From Chlorocebus sabaeus (Eukaryota > Chordata > Mammalia > Primates > Cercopithecidae), in contig NW_027327435.1 of assembly GCF_047675955.1 (NCBI RefSeq), forward strand, positions 372,001 to 436,000: a stretch of DNA of 64,000 nt, written 5' to 3'. Below are positions 33,492-47,400 of the stretch, in pieces (position 1 is the stretch's first letter; the number at the start of each line of letters is the position of its first letter). Position numbers and translations under genes: made by a program. The notes under the pieces were generated by a model that was not told the DNA's origin, searched no databases, and was given only the letters and a program-made list of their open reading frames with translations.

Positions 33492-36400
33492 GCCTTTCGC
33501 TAATACTGTTCTTATGCAATTTGCAAAGTGATATTTGGAAGCCCTTAGAGGGTGAAGGTGAAAAAGGAAATATCTACCGTTAAAAACTGTAAAGAAGCTT
33601 TCTGAGAAACTTCTTTGTGTTCTCTTAGTTCATCTCACAGACTTACAGCTTTTCCTAAAGAAGCCTATCGCTAAGACTGTTCTTGTGGAATTTGCAAAGC
33701 GATATTTGGAAGCCCGTAGAGGGCTATAGTGAAAAAGGAAATATCTTCCGTTAAAAACTGGAAAGAAGCTTTCTGAGAAACTGCTCTCTGTTCTGTTAAT
33801 ACATCTCACAGAGTTACTACTTTCCCAGCAAGAAGCCATTCTCTAAGACTCTTCTTGTGGATTTTGCAAAGTGATATTTGGAAGCCCATAGAGGGCTATG
33901 GTGAAAAAGAAAATATCTTCCATTAAAAACTGGAAAGAAGCTTTCTGAGAAACTGCTTTGCGTTCTGTTAATTCATCTCACAGAGTTACAGCAGTCCCCT
34001 CAAGAAGCCTTTCGCTAAGATTGGTCTTGTGGCATTTGCAAAGTGATATTTGGGAGCCCATAGAGGGCTGTGGTGTAAAAGGAAATATCCATAGTTAAAG
34101 ATTGAAAAGAAGCATTCTGAGAAACTGCTTTGTGTTCTGTTAATTTATCTCACAGAGTTACTGCATTCCAGTCAAGAAGACTTTCGCTAAGTCTGTTCTT
34201 GTGGAATTTGCAAAGTGATATTTGGAAGCCCATAGAGGGCTATGGTGAAAAAGTAAATATCTTCCGTAAAAAACTGGAAAGAAGCTTTCTGAGAAAGTGC
34301 TTTGTGTTCTGTTAATTCACCTCACAGATTTACTGCGTTCCCCTCAAGAAGCCTTTCGCTAAGACTGTTCTTGTGGAATTTGCAAAGTGATATTTGGAAG
34401 CACAGAGAGGGATATAGTGAAAAAGGAAATATCTTCAGTTAAAAACTGGAAAGAAGCTTTCTGAGGAACTGCTTTGTGTTCTGTTAATTCATCTCACAGT
34501 TTTACAGCTTTCCCTTCAAGAAGCCTTTCGCTAAGTCTGTTCTTGTGGAATTTGCAATGCGATATTTGGAAGCCCATAGAGGGCTATGGTGAAAAAGAAA
34601 ACCTTCCCTTAAAAACTGGATAGAAGCTTTCTGAGAAACTGCTTTGTGTTCGGTTAATTCATCTCACAATTACTGCTTTTCCCTCAAGAAGCCTTTCGCT
34701 AAGACACTTATTGTGTAATTTGCAAAGTGATATTTGGAAGCCCATAGAGGGTTAAGGTGAGAAAGGTAATATCTTCCGTTAAAAACTGGCAAGAAGCTGT
34801 CTGAGAAACTGCTTTGTGTTCTGTTAATTCATGTCACAGATTTACAGCTTTCCCCTCAAGAAGCCTTTCACGAAGACTGTTCTTGTGGAATTTGCAAAGT
34901 TATATTTGGAAGTCCGTAGAGGGCTACGGTGAAAAAGGAAATATCTTCCATTAAAAACTGGAAAGAAGGTTTATGAGACACTGCTCTGTGTTCTGTTAAT
35001 TCATCTCACAGGGTTACAGCTTTCCCTTCAAGAATCCTTTTGCTAAGACTCTTCTTGTGGAATTTTAAAAGTGATATTTGGAAGCCCAAAGAGAGCTATG
35101 GTAAAAAAGGAAATATCCTCCGTTAAAAACTGGAAAGAAGCTTACTGAGATACTGCTCTATATTCCGTTAATTCATCTCACAGAGTTACTTCTTTCCCAT
35201 CAAGAAGACTATCGCTAAGACTGTTCTTTTGGAATTTACAAAGTGATATTTGGAAGCCCTTAGAGGGCTATGGCGAAAAAGGAAATATCTTCCTTTAAAA
35301 ACTGGAAAGAAGCTTTCTGAGAAACTGATTTGTGTTCTGTTAATTCATCTAACAGAGTTACTGCGTTCCCCACAAGAAGCTTTTCGCTAAGACTGTTCTT
35401 GTGGAATTTGCAAAGTGATATTAGGAAGCCCATAGAGGGATATGGTAAAAAAGGATATATCTTCCGTTAAAAACTGAAAATAAGCTTTGTGAGAAACTGC
35501 TTTGTGTTCTCTTAATTCATGTCACAGAGTTACAACTTTCCCTTCAAGAAGCCTTTCGCTAAGACTGTTCTTGTGGAATTTCTAATGTGATATTTAGAAG
35601 CCCACATAGGGCAATGGTGAAAAAGGAAAATCTTCCCTTAAAAATTGGAAAGAAGCTTTCTGAGAAACTGCTTTGTGTTCTGTTAATTCATCTCACATAG
35701 TTACAGCATTCCCCTGAAGAATCCTTTCGCGAAGACTGTTCTTGTGGAATTTGCAAAGTGATATTTGCAAGTCCATAGAAGGCTATGGTGAAAAAGGAAA
35801 TATCTTCCGTCCAAAAGTGGAAAGAAGCTTTCTGAGAAATTGCTTTGTGTTCTGTTTACTCATCTCACCGAGTGACTGCATTCCTCTCAAGAAACCTTTC
35901 GCAAAGACTGTTCTTGTGGAATATGTAAAATAATATTTGGAAGCCCATAGAGGGTTATGGTGAAAAAGTAAAATATTCCCTTAAAAACTGGAAAGAAGCT
36001 TTCTGAGAAACTGCTTAGTGTTCGGTAAATTCATCTCAAAGGTACTGCTTTCCCATCAAGAAGCCTTTCGCTAAGACTGTTCTTGTGGAATTTGCAAAGT
36101 GATATTTGGAAGCCCATAGAGGGCTAAGGTGAAAAAGGAAATATCCTAAGATAAAAACTGGAAAGAAGCTTTCTGAGAAATTGCTTTGTGTTCTGTTAAT
36201 TCATCTCACAGATTTACTGCGTTCCCCTCAAGAAGCCTTTCGCGAAGACTGTTCTTGTGGAATTTGAAAAGTGATATTTGGAAGCCCACAGAGGGTTATG
36301 GTGAAAAAGGAAAATCTTCCCTTAAAAACTGGAAAGAAGCTTTCTGAGAATCTGCTTTGTGTTCGGTTAATTTATCTCACAGTTAGTGGTTTCTCCTCAA

Positions 36401-39030
36401 AAAGCCTTTCGCTAATACTGTTCTTATGCAATTTGCAAAGTGGTATTTGGAAGCCCTTAGAGGGTGAAGGTGAAAAAGGAAATATCTACCGTTAAAAACT
36501 GTAAAGAATCTTTCTGAGAAACTTCTTTGTGTTCTCTTAGTTCATCTCACAGACTTACAGCTTTTCCTAAAGAAGCCTATCGCTAAGACTGTTCTTGTGG
36601 AATTTGCAAAGCGATATTTGGAAGCCCGTAGAGGGCTATAGTGAAAAAGGAAATATCTTCCGTTAAAAACTGGAAAGAAGCTTTCTGAGAAACTGCTCTC
36701 TGTTCTGTTAATACATCTCACAGAGTTACTACTTTCCCAGCAAGAAGCCATTCTCTAAGACTCTTCTTGTGGATTTTGCAAAGTGATATTTGGAAGCCCA
36801 TAGAGGGCTATGGTGAAAAAGAAAATATCTTCCATTAAAAACTGGAAAGAAGCTTTCTGAGAAACTGCTTTGCGTTCTGTTAATTCATCTCACAGAGTTA
36901 CAGCAGTCCCCTCAAGAAGCCTTTCGCTAAGATTGGTCTTGTGGCATTTGCAAAGTGATATTTGGGAGCCCATAGAGGGCTGTGGTGTAAAAGGAAATAT
37001 CCATAGTTAAAGATTGAAAAGAAGCATTCTGAGAAACTGCTTTGTGTTCTGTTAATTTATCTCACAGAGTTACTGCATTCCAGTCAAGAAGACTTTCGCT
37101 AAGTCTGTTCTTGTGGAATTTGCAAAGTGATATTTGGAAGCCCATAGAGGGCTATGGTGAAAAAGTAAATATCTTCCGTAAAAAACTGGAAAGAAGCTTT
37201 CTGAGAAAGTGCTTTGTGTTCTGTTAATTCACCTCACAGATTTACTGCGTTCCCCTCAAGAAGCCTTTCGCTAAGACTGTTCTTGTGGAATTTGCAAAGT
37301 GATATTTGGAAGCACAGAGAGGGATATAGTGAAAAAGGAAATATCTTCAGTTAAAAACTGGAAAGAAGCTTTCTGAGGAACTGCTTTGTGTTCTGTTAAT
37401 TCATCTCACAGTTTTACAGCTTTCCCTTCAAGAAGCCTTTCGCTAAGTCTGTTCTTGTGGAATTTGCAATGCGATATTTGGAAGCCCATAGAGGGCTATG
37501 GTGAAAAAGAAAACCTTCCCTTAAAAACTGGATAGAAGCTTTCTGAGAAACTGCTTTGTGTTCGGTTAATTCATCTCACAATTACTGCTTTTCCCTCAAG
37601 AAGCCTTTCGCTAAGACACTTATTGTGTAATTTGCAAAGTGATATTTGGAAGCCCATAGAGGGTTAAGGTGAGAAAGGTAATATCTTCCGTTAAAAACTG
37701 GCAAGAAGCTGTCTGAGAAACTGCTTTGTGTTCTGTTAATTCATGTCACAGATTTACAGCTTTCCCCTCAAGAAGCCTTTCACGAAGACTGTTCTTGTGG
37801 AATTTGCAAAGTTATATTTGGAAGTCCGTAGAGGGCTACGGTGAAAAAGGAAATATCTTCCGTTAAAAACTGGAAAGAAGGTTTATGAGACACTGCTCTG
37901 TGTTCTGTTAATTCATCTCACAGGGTTACAGCTTTCCCTTCAAGAATCCTTTTGCTAAGACTCTTCTTGTGGAATTTTAAAAGTGATATTTGGAAGCCCA
38001 AAGAGAGCTATGGTAAAAAAGGAAATATCCTCCGTTAAAAACTGGAAAGAAGCTTACTGAGATACTGCTCTATATTCCGTTAATTCATCTCACAGAGTTA
38101 CTTCTTTCCCATCAAGAAGACTATCGCTAAGACTGTTCTTTTGGAATTTACAAAGTGATATTTGGAAGCCCTTAGAGGGCTATGGCGAAAAAGGAAATAT
38201 CTTCCTTTAAAAACTGGAAAGAAGCTTTCTGAGAAACTGATTTGTGTTCTGTTAATTCATCTAACAGAGTTACTGCGTTCCCCACAAGAAGCTTTTCGCT
38301 AAGACTGTTCTTGTGGAATTTGCAAAGTGATATTAGGAAGCCCATAGAGGGATATGGTAAAAAAGGATATATCTTCCGTTAAAAACTGAAAATAAGCTTT
38401 GTGAGAAACTGCTTTGTGTTCTCTTAATTCATGTCACAGAGTTACAACTTTCCCTTCAAGAAGCCTTTCGCTAAGACTGTTCTTGTGGAATTTCTAATGT
38501 GATATTTAGAAGCCCACATAGGGCAATGGTGAAAAAGGAAAATCTTCCCTTAAAAATTGGAAAGAAGCTTTCTGAGAAACTGCTTTGTGTTCTGTTAATT
38601 CATCTCACATAGTTACAGCATTCCCCTGAAGAATCCTTTCGCGAAGACTGTTCTTGTGGAATTTGCAAAGTGATATTTGCAAGTCCATAGAAGGCTATGG
38701 TGAAAAAGGAAATATCTTCCGTCCAAAAGTGGAAAGAAGCTTTCTGAGAAATTGCTTTGTGTTCTGTTTACTCATCTCACCGAGTGACTGCATTCCTCTC
38801 AAGAAACCTTTCGCAAAGACTGTTCTTGTGGAATATGTAAAATAATATTTGGAAGCCCATAGAGGGTTATGGTGAAAAAGTAAAATATTCCCTTAAAAAC
38901 TGGAAAGAAGCTTTCTGAGAAACTGCTTAGTGTTCGGTAAATTCATCTCAAAGGTACTGCTTTCCCATCAAGAAGCCTTTCGCTAAGACTGTTCTTGTGG
39001 AATTTGCAAAGTGATATTTGGAAGCCCACA
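33492..39030 (+). repeat. Near-identical alphoid blocks 17 monomers apart (offset 2912 bp)
   Basis: 33492-36117 and 36404-39029 align at a constant offset of 2912 bp (17 monomers) over about 2.6 kb. I saw only a few differences (AGCTTT/ATCTTT near 33598, GATATT/GGTATT near 33524, CTTCCATT/CTTCCGTT near 34948), so identity is above 99.5%. Monomers here commonly read AGTTACTGC in place of AGTTACAGC. The 286 bp at 36118-36403 between the copies are not repeated after copy 2. A more diverged third copy of part of the block (34250-34720) lies at about 40090-40560. Confidence 0.93.
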
Positions 39031-42000
39031 GAGGGTTAAGGTGAAAAAGAAAATATCTTCCATTAAAAACTGGTAAGAAGCTTTCTGAGAAACTGCTTTG
39101 TGTTCTGTTAATTCATCTCACAGGGTTACAGCTTTCCCCTCAAGAAGACTTTCGCGAAGACAGTTCTTGTGGAATTTGCAAAGTGATATTTGCAAGTTCA
39201 TAGAGGACTACGGTGAAAAAGGAAATATTTTCCGTTAAGAACTGGAAAGAAGCTTAATGAGAAACTGCTTTGTGTTCTGTTACCTCATCTCACAGAGATA
39301 CAGCTTTCTCTTCAAGAAGCCTTTTGCTAAGTCTATTCTTGTGGAATTTGCAAAGTGATATTTGGAAGCCCATAGAGTGCTAAGGTGAAAAACGAAATAT
39401 CTCCCGTTAAAAACTGGAAAAAAGCTTTCTGAGAAACTGCTTTGTGTTCTGTTAATTCATCTCACAGAGTTACAGCATTCCCTTCAAGAAGCCATTCGCT
39501 AAGTCTGTTTTTGTGGAATTTGCACAGTGATATTTGGAAGCCCATAGAGGACTATGGTGAAAAAGGAAATATCTTCCGTTAAAACTGGAAAGAAGCTTTC
39601 TGAGAAACTGCTTTGTGTTCTGTTAATTCATCTCAGAGAGTTACAGCTTTCCCTTAAAGAAGCCTTTCGCTAAGTCTGTTTTTGTGGAATTTGCACAGTG
39701 ATATTTGGAAGCCCATAGAGGACTATGGTGAAAAAGGAAATATCTTCCGTTAAAAACTGGAAAGAAGCTTTCGGACAAACTGCTTCGGGTTCTGTTAATT
39801 CATCTCACAGAGTTACAGCTTTCCCTTCAAGAAGCCTTTCGCTATGTCTGTTCTTGTGGAATTTGCAAAGTGATATTTGGAAGCCCTTAGAGGGCTATGG
39901 TGAAAAAGGAAATATCTTCTGTTAAAAAGTGGAAAGAAGCTTTCTGATAAACTGCTCTGTGTTCTGTTATTTCATCTCAGAGAGTTACAGCTTTCCCCTC
40001 AAGAAGCCTTTCGCTAAGACTGTTCTTGTCGAATTTGCAAAGTGATATTTGGAAGCCCTTAGAGTTCTATGGTGAAAAAGTAAATATCTTCCGTTAAAAA
40101 CTGGAAAGAAGCTTTCTGAGAAAGTGCTTTGTGTTCTGTTAATTCATCTCACAGATTTACTGCGTTCCCCTCAAGAACCCTTTTGCTAAGACTGTTCTTG
40201 TGGAATTTGCAAAGTGATATTTGGAAGCATATAGAGGGATATAGTGAAAAAGGAAAAATTTTCAGTTAAAAACTGGAAAGAAGCTTTCTGAGGAACTGCT
40301 TTGTTTTCTGTTAATTCATCTCACAGAGTTTCAGCTTTCCCTTCAATAAGCCTTTCGCTAGGTCTGTTCTTGTGGAATTTCCAATGTGATATTTGGAAGC
40401 CCATAGAGGGCTATGGTGAAAAAGGAAAATCTTCCCTTTAAAACTGGAAAGAAGCTTTCTGAGAAACTGCTGTGTGTTCGGTTAATTCATCTCACAATTA
40501 CTGCTTTTCCCTCAGGAAGCCTTTCACTAAGACACTTATTGTGGAATTTGCAAAGTGATATTTGGAAGCCGATAGAGGGCTATGGTGAAAGAAGAAATAT
40601 CTTCTGTTAAAAACTGTAAAGAAGCTTTCTGAGAAATTGCTTTGTGTTCTGTTAATTTATCTTATAGAGTTAACCTTTCCCCTGAAGAAGCCTTTCTGTA
40701 AGGCTCTTCTTGTGTAATTTGCAAACTGATATTTGGAAGCCCATAGAGGGCTATGGTGAAAAAGGAAATATCTTCAGTTAAAAACTGGAAAGAAGTTTTC
40801 TGAAAAACTGCTTTGTGATCTGTTAATTCATCTCACAGAGTTACAGCTTTCCCCTCAAGACGCCTTTCGCGAAGACTGTTCTTGTGGAATTTGCAAACTG
40901 ATAATTGGACGACCATAGAGGGCTATGGTGAAAAAGAAAATATCCTCAGTTAAAAACTGGAAAGAAGCTTTCTGAGAAACTGCTTTGAGTTCTGTTAATT
41001 CACATCACGGAGATACAGCTTTCCCCTCAAGAAGCCTTTCGCTAAGACACTTCTTGTGGAATTTGCAAAGTGGTACTTGGAAGCCATTAGAGGGCTATAG
41101 TGAAAAAGGAAATATCCTCAGTTAAAAAGTAGAAAGAAGATTTCTGAGAAACTGCTTTGTGTTTTGTTAATTCATCTCACAGAGTTACTGCTTTCCGCAC
41201 AAGAAGCCTTTTGCTAAGACAGTTCCTCTAAAATATGCAAAGTGTTATTTTGGAGCCCATAGGGGGCTATGGTGAAAAGGAAATATCTTCAGTTTAAAAC
41301 TGGAAGGAAGATTTTTGAGAATCTGCTTCGTGTTCTTTAAATTCATCTCACAGAGTAACAGCTTTTCCCTCTAGAAGCCTTTCGTTAAGACTGTTCTTGT
41401 GGAATTTGCAATGTGATATATGGAAGCCCATAGAAGGCTATGGGGAAAAAGGAAATATCTTCTGTTAAAACTCTGAAGAAGCATTCTGTGAAACTGCCGT
41501 GTGTTCTGTTAATACATCTCACCGAGTTACAGCTTTCCCCTCAAGAAGCCTTTCGCAAAGACTGTTCTTGTGTGATTTTCTAAGTGATATTTGGAAGCCC
41601 ATAGAGGGTTAAGGGGAAAAAGGAAATATCTTCGGTTGAAAACTGCAAAGATGCTTTCTGAGAAACAGCTCTGTGTTCTGTTAATTCATTTCAGAGAGTT
41701 ACAGCCTTCCGCTCCAGAAGCCTTTCGATAAGACTGCTCTTTTGGAATTTGCAAAGTGATATTTGGAAGCCCTTAGAGGGCTATGGTGAAAAAGGAAGTA
41801 TCTTCCGTTAAAAACTGGAAAGAAGCATACTGAGATACTGCCGTGTGTTCTGTTAATAAGTCTAACCGAGTTACAGCATTCCCCTCAAGAAGCCTTTCGC
41901 TAAGACTGATCTTGTGGGATTTGCAATGTGATATTTAGAAGCCCATAGGGGGCTACGGTGAAAAAGGAAATGTCTTCAGTTTAAAACTGGAAAGAAGCTT

Positions 42001-44469
42001 TCTGAGAAACTGCTTTGTGTTCTGTTAATTCATCTCATAGAGTTAAAACTTTCCCCTCCAGAAGCCTTTCGCTAAGATTGTTCTTGTGGAATTTGCAAAA
42101 TGATGTTTGGAAGCCCAAAGAGAGCTATGGTGAAAAAGAAAATATCCAAGATAAAAACTGAAAAGAAGCTTTCTGAGGAACTGCTTTGTGTTCTCTTAAT
42201 TCGTATCCCAGAGTTACAAATTTTCCCTCAAGAAGCCATTCGCTAAGACTGTTCTTGTGCAATTTGCAAAATGATATTTGGAGCCCACAGAGTGCCATGA
42301 TGAAAAAGGAAATATCTTCAGTTAAAAACTGGAAAGAAACTTTCTGAGAAACTGCTTTGTGTTCTGGTAACTCATCTCACAGGGTTATAGCTTTCTTCTC
42401 AAGAAGCTTTTCGGTAAGTCTGTTATGTGGAATTTGCAAAGTGATATTTGGAAGCCCATAGTGGGCTATGGAGAAAAAGGAAATATCTTCCGTTAAAAAC
42501 TGGGAAGAAGATTTCTAAGACACTGCTTTGTGTTCTGTTAATTTATCTAAAAGTGTTACAGCATTCCCCTACAGAAGTCATTCGCTAAGATTGTTTTTGT
42601 GGAATTTGCAAAGTGATATTTGGAAGCCCCTAGAGGGCTTCGGTGAAAAAGGAAATATCTTCAGTTAAAAACTGGAAAGAAGATTTCTGAGAAACTGCTT
42701 TGTGTTCTGATAATTCATCTCACAGAATTACAGCTTTTCCTTCAAGAAGCCTTTCGATAAGACTGGTCTTGTGGGATTTGCAAAGTGATATTTGGAAGCC
42801 CAAATAGGACTATGGTGAAAAAGGAAATTTCTTCAGTTAAAAACTGGAAAGAAGCTTTCTCAGAAACTGCTTTGTGTTCTGTTAATTTAACTCACTGAGT
42901 TACAGCTTTCTCCTCCAGAAGCCTTTCCCGAAGACTGTTCTTCTGGAATTTGCAAAGTGATATTTGTAAGCCCTTAGAGGGCTATGGTGAAAAAGGAAAT
43001 ATCCTCCGTTAAAAACGGGAAAGAAGCTTTCTGAGACACTGCTTTGTTTTATGTTAATTCATCTAACAGAGTTACAGCTTTCCCTTCAAGAATCCTTTTG
43101 CTAAGGCTGTTCTTGTAGAATTTACAAAATGATATTTGTAAGCCCTTAGAGGGCTATGTTGGAAAAGGAAATATCTTCCGTTAAAAACGCGAAAGAAGCT
43201 TTCTGAGAAACTGCTTTGTTTTCTGTTAATCCATCTAACAGAGTTAGAGCTTTCCCTTCACGAAGCCTTTCACTAAGGCTGTTCTTGGGGTATTTACAAA
43301 GTGATATTAGGAGCCCATAGAGGGCTATGGTGAAAAAGGAAATATCCTCAGTTAAAAACTAGAAAGAAGCAGTCTGAGAAACTGCTTTGTTCTGTGTTAA
43401 TTCATCTCACAGAGTTACAGCATTCCCCTGAAGAAGACTTTTGCTAAGCCTGTTCTTTTGGAATTGGCAAGGTGATATTTGGAAGCCCATAGAGTGCTAT
43501 GATGAAAAAGGAATATCTTCAGTTAAAAACTGGAAAGAAGCTGACTGAGAAACTGCTTTGTGTTCTGTTAATTCATCTCACAGAGTTACAGCTTTCCCCT
43601 CAAGAAGCTTTTCGGTAAGACTGTTCTTGTGGAATTTGCAAAGTGATATTTGGAAGCCCCTAGAGGGCTATGGTGAAAAAGGAAATATCTACCGTTAAAA
43701 TCTGGAAAGAAGCTTTTTTTGAAACTATTTTGTGTTCTGTTAATTCATCTCACAGAGTTACAAATTTCCCCTCAAGAACCGTCTCGTTAAGACTGCTCTT
43801 GGGGAATTTGCAGAGTGATATTTGGAAGCCCATAGAGGGCTGTGGTGAAAAAAGAAATATCTTCCGTTAAAAACTGGAAAGAAGCTTTCTGAGAAACTGC
43901 TTTGTGTTCTCTTAATTCATTTCACAGATTTACAGCTTTCCCCTCAAGAAGCCTTTCGCTAAGACTGTTCTTGTTTAATTTGCAACGTGATATTGGGAAG
44001 CCCATAGAGGGCAACGATGATAAAGGAAATATCCTAAGTTAAAAACTGAAAAGAAGCATTCTGAGAAAATGCTTTGTGCTCTGTTAATTCTTGTCACAGA
44101 ATTACAGCTTTCCCTTCAAGAAGCCTTCCGCTAAGACTGTTCTTGTGGAATTTGCAAAGTGATATTTGGAAGCCCACAGAGGGCTATGGCGAAAAAGGAA
44201 ATATCTTCTGTTAAAAAATGGAAAGAAGCATTCTGAGAAACTGCTTTGTGTTCTATTAATTCATCTCACAGAGTTACTGCTTTCCACTCAAGAAGCCTAT
44301 CGCTGAGACTTTTCTTGTGCAATTTGAAAAGTGATATTTGGAAAAGGAGATCAAACTGGAAAGAAGCTTTCTGAGAAACTGTTTTGTATTCTGTTATTTC
44401 ATCTCACAGAGTTACACCTTTCCCTTCAAGAAGTCTTTCGCTAAGTCTGTTCTTGGGGAATTTGCAAAG
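39031..44469 (+). repeat. Alpha satellite, monomeric block with local single-monomer duplications
   Basis: About 32 monomers. Two local one-monomer duplications stand out: about 39500-39670 (shared TCTGTTTTTGTGGAATTTGC and CACAGTGATATTTGG) and 42966-43308 (shared TTTGTTTT, CATCTAACAG and GTAAGCCCTTAG). One monomer at about 44340-44356 lacks about 36 bp, including the pJalpha-type box. Confidence 0.83.
44320..44370 (+). repeat. Internally deleted alphoid monomer lacking the pJalpha-type box
   Basis: GTGATATTTGGAAAAGGAGA runs directly into TCAAACTGGAAAGAAGC, about 36 bp shorter than neighbours. The GCCCATAGAGGGCTATGGTG part is gone. Confidence 0.85.
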
Positions 44470-47400
44470 TGGAATTTGGAAGCCCTTAGAGAGCTATGGT
44501 GAAAAAGGAAATATCTTCCGTTAAAAACCGAAAAGAAGCTCTCTGAGAAACTGCTTTCTGTTCTGTTAGTTCATCTCACAGAGTTTCAGCTTTCCACTCA
44601 AGAAGCCGTTCACTAACACTATTCTTGTGAAATTTGCAAAGTGATAAATCAAAACCCTTAGAGGGCTATGGTGAAAAAGGAAATATCTTCGGGTAAAAAC
44701 TGGAAAGAAGCATTCTGAGAAACTGCTTTGTGTTCTGTTAATTCATCTCACAGAGTTACAGCCTTCCCCTCAAGAAGCCTTTAGCTAAGACTGTTCTTGT
44801 GGAATTTGCAAAGTGATATTGGGAAGCCCATAGATGTCTATGGTGAAAAAGGAAATATCCTAAGATGAAAACTGGAAAGAAGCTTTCTGAGAAACTGCTT
44901 TGTGTTCTATTATTTCATTTCACAGAGTTACAGGTTTCCCCTCAAGAAGCCTTTTTTTAAGTCTGTTCTTGTGAAATTTGCAATTTGATGTTTGGAAGCA
45001 TATAGAGGGCTAATGTGAAAAAGGAAATATCTTCCGTTAAAAACTGGAAAGAAGCTTTCTGAGATACTGCTTTGAGTTCTGTTAATTCATCTCACAGAGT
45101 TACAGCTTTCCCCTCAAGAAGCCTTTTCCTAAGGCTGTTCTTGTGGAATTTGCAAAGTGATATTTGGAAGCCCATAGAGGGCTACGGTTAAAAAGGAAAC
45201 ATCTTCCGTTAAAAACTGGAAAGATGCTTTCTGAGAAACTGCTTTGTGTTCTGTTAATTCATCTCAGGGAGTTACAGCTTTCCACTCAAGAACCTTTCGC
45301 TAAGACTGTTCTTGTGGAATTTGCAAAGTAATATTTGGAAGCCCATAGAGTGCTATGGTGAAAAAGGAAATATCTTCAGTTAAAAACTGGAAAGAAACTT
45401 TCTGAGAAACAGATTTGTGCTCTGTTAATTCATCTCACAGAGTTAGAGCTTTCCCCTCAAGAAGCCATTCGCTAAGACAATTCTTGTGGAATTTGCAAAG
45501 TGGTATTTCGAAGCCCATGGAGGGCTATGGTGAAAAAGGAAATATCTTCCATTAAAAACTGGAAAGAATCTTTCTAAGAAACTGCTTTGTGTTCTGTTAA
45601 TTCATCTCACAGAATTACAGGTTTCCCATCAGGAAGTCTTTCGCTAAGACTGTTCATGTGGAATTTGGAAAGTGATATTTATAAGCCCAAAGAGGGCTAC
45701 GGTGAAAAAGCAAATATCTTCGGTTAAAAACTGGAAAGAAGCTTTCTGAGAAACTGCTTTTTGTTCTGTTATTTCATCTCACAGAGTTACAGCTTTCCCC
45801 TCAAGAAGCCTTTCGCCAAGACTGTTCTTGTGGAATTTGGAAAGTGATATTTAGTAGCCCATAGAGGGCCATGGTGAAAAAGGAAATATCTTCCGTTAAA
45901 AACTGGAAAGAAGATTTCTGAGAAACTTCTTTGTGTTCTGTTAATTCATCTCACAGAGTTACAGCTTTCCACTCAAGAAGCCTTTCGTTAAGACTGTTTT
46001 TGAGGAATTAGCAAAGGGATATTTGGAAGCCCATAGAGGGCTATGGTGAAAAAGGAAATATGTTCAGTTTAAAACTGGAAAGAAGCATTCTGAGAAACTG
46101 CTTTGTGTTCTCTTAATTGATCTCACAGAGTTAGAGCTTTCCCCTCAAGAAGCCATTCGCTAAGACTATTCTTGTGGAATTTGCAAAGTGGTATTTCGAT
46201 GCCCATGGAGGGCTATGGTGAAAAAGGAAATATCTTCCATTAAAAACTGGAAAGAAGCTTTCTGAGAAACTGCTTTGTGTTCTGTTAATTGATCTCACAG
46301 AGTTACAGCTTTCCCCTCAAGGAGCCTTTTGCAAAGACAGTTTTGTGGAATTTGCAAAGTGATATTTGGAAGCCCATGGAGGGCTATGGTGAAAAAGGAA
46401 ATATCTTCTGTTTAAAACTCGGAAAAAGCTTTCCGATTACAGCTTTCCCCTCAAGAAGCCTTTCGCTAAGACTGTTCTTGTGGAAATAGCAAAGTGATAT
46501 TTGAAAGCTCATAGACGTCTACGGTGAAAAATGAATCATCTTCAGTAAATACTGGAAAGAACCTTCCTGAGAAACTGCTTTGTGTTCTGTTACTTCATCT
46601 CACAGAGTTACAGCTTTTCCCTCAAGAAGCCTTTCGCTAAGACTGTTCTTGTGGGATTTGGAAAGTGATATTTAGAAGACCATAGAGCGCTTCGGTGAAA
46701 AAGGAAATATCTTCCGTTAAAAACTGGAAGGAAGCTTTATGAGAAACTGCTTTGTGTTCTGTTAATTCATCTCACAGAAATACAGCTTTCCCCTCAAGAA
46801 GCCTTTCGCTAAGAATGCTCTTGTGGAATTTGCAAGGTGATATTTGGAGGCCCATACAGGGCCATGGTGAAAAAGGAAATATCTTATGTTAAAAACTGGA
46901 AAGAAGTTTTCTGAGAAACTTCTTTGTATTCTGTTAATTCATCTAACAGAGTTACAGCTTTCCCCTCCAGAAGCCTTTCGTTAAGAGTGTTCTTGTGGAG
47001 TTTGCAAAGTGATATTTGGAAGGTCATAAAGGGCTACGGTGAAAAAGGAAATATCCTAAGATAAAAACTGAAGAGAATCTTTCTGAGAAACTGCTTTGGG
47101 TTCTGTTAATTCATCTCACAGGGTTACAGCTTTTCCCTCAAGAAGCCTTTCGATAAGACTGTTTTTGTGGAATTTGCAAAGTGATATTGGAAGCCTACAG
47201 AGGGCTATGGTGAAAAAGGAAATATCCTAAGATAAATTCTGAAAAGAAGCTTTCTGAGAAACTGCTTTGTGTTCTGTTAATTCATCTCACAGTGTTACAA
47301 CTTTCCCCTCAAGAAGCCTTTCGCTAAGACTGTTCTTGTGGAATTTGCAAAGTGAAATTTGGAAGCCCTTAGAGAGCTATGGTGAAAAAGGAAATATCTT

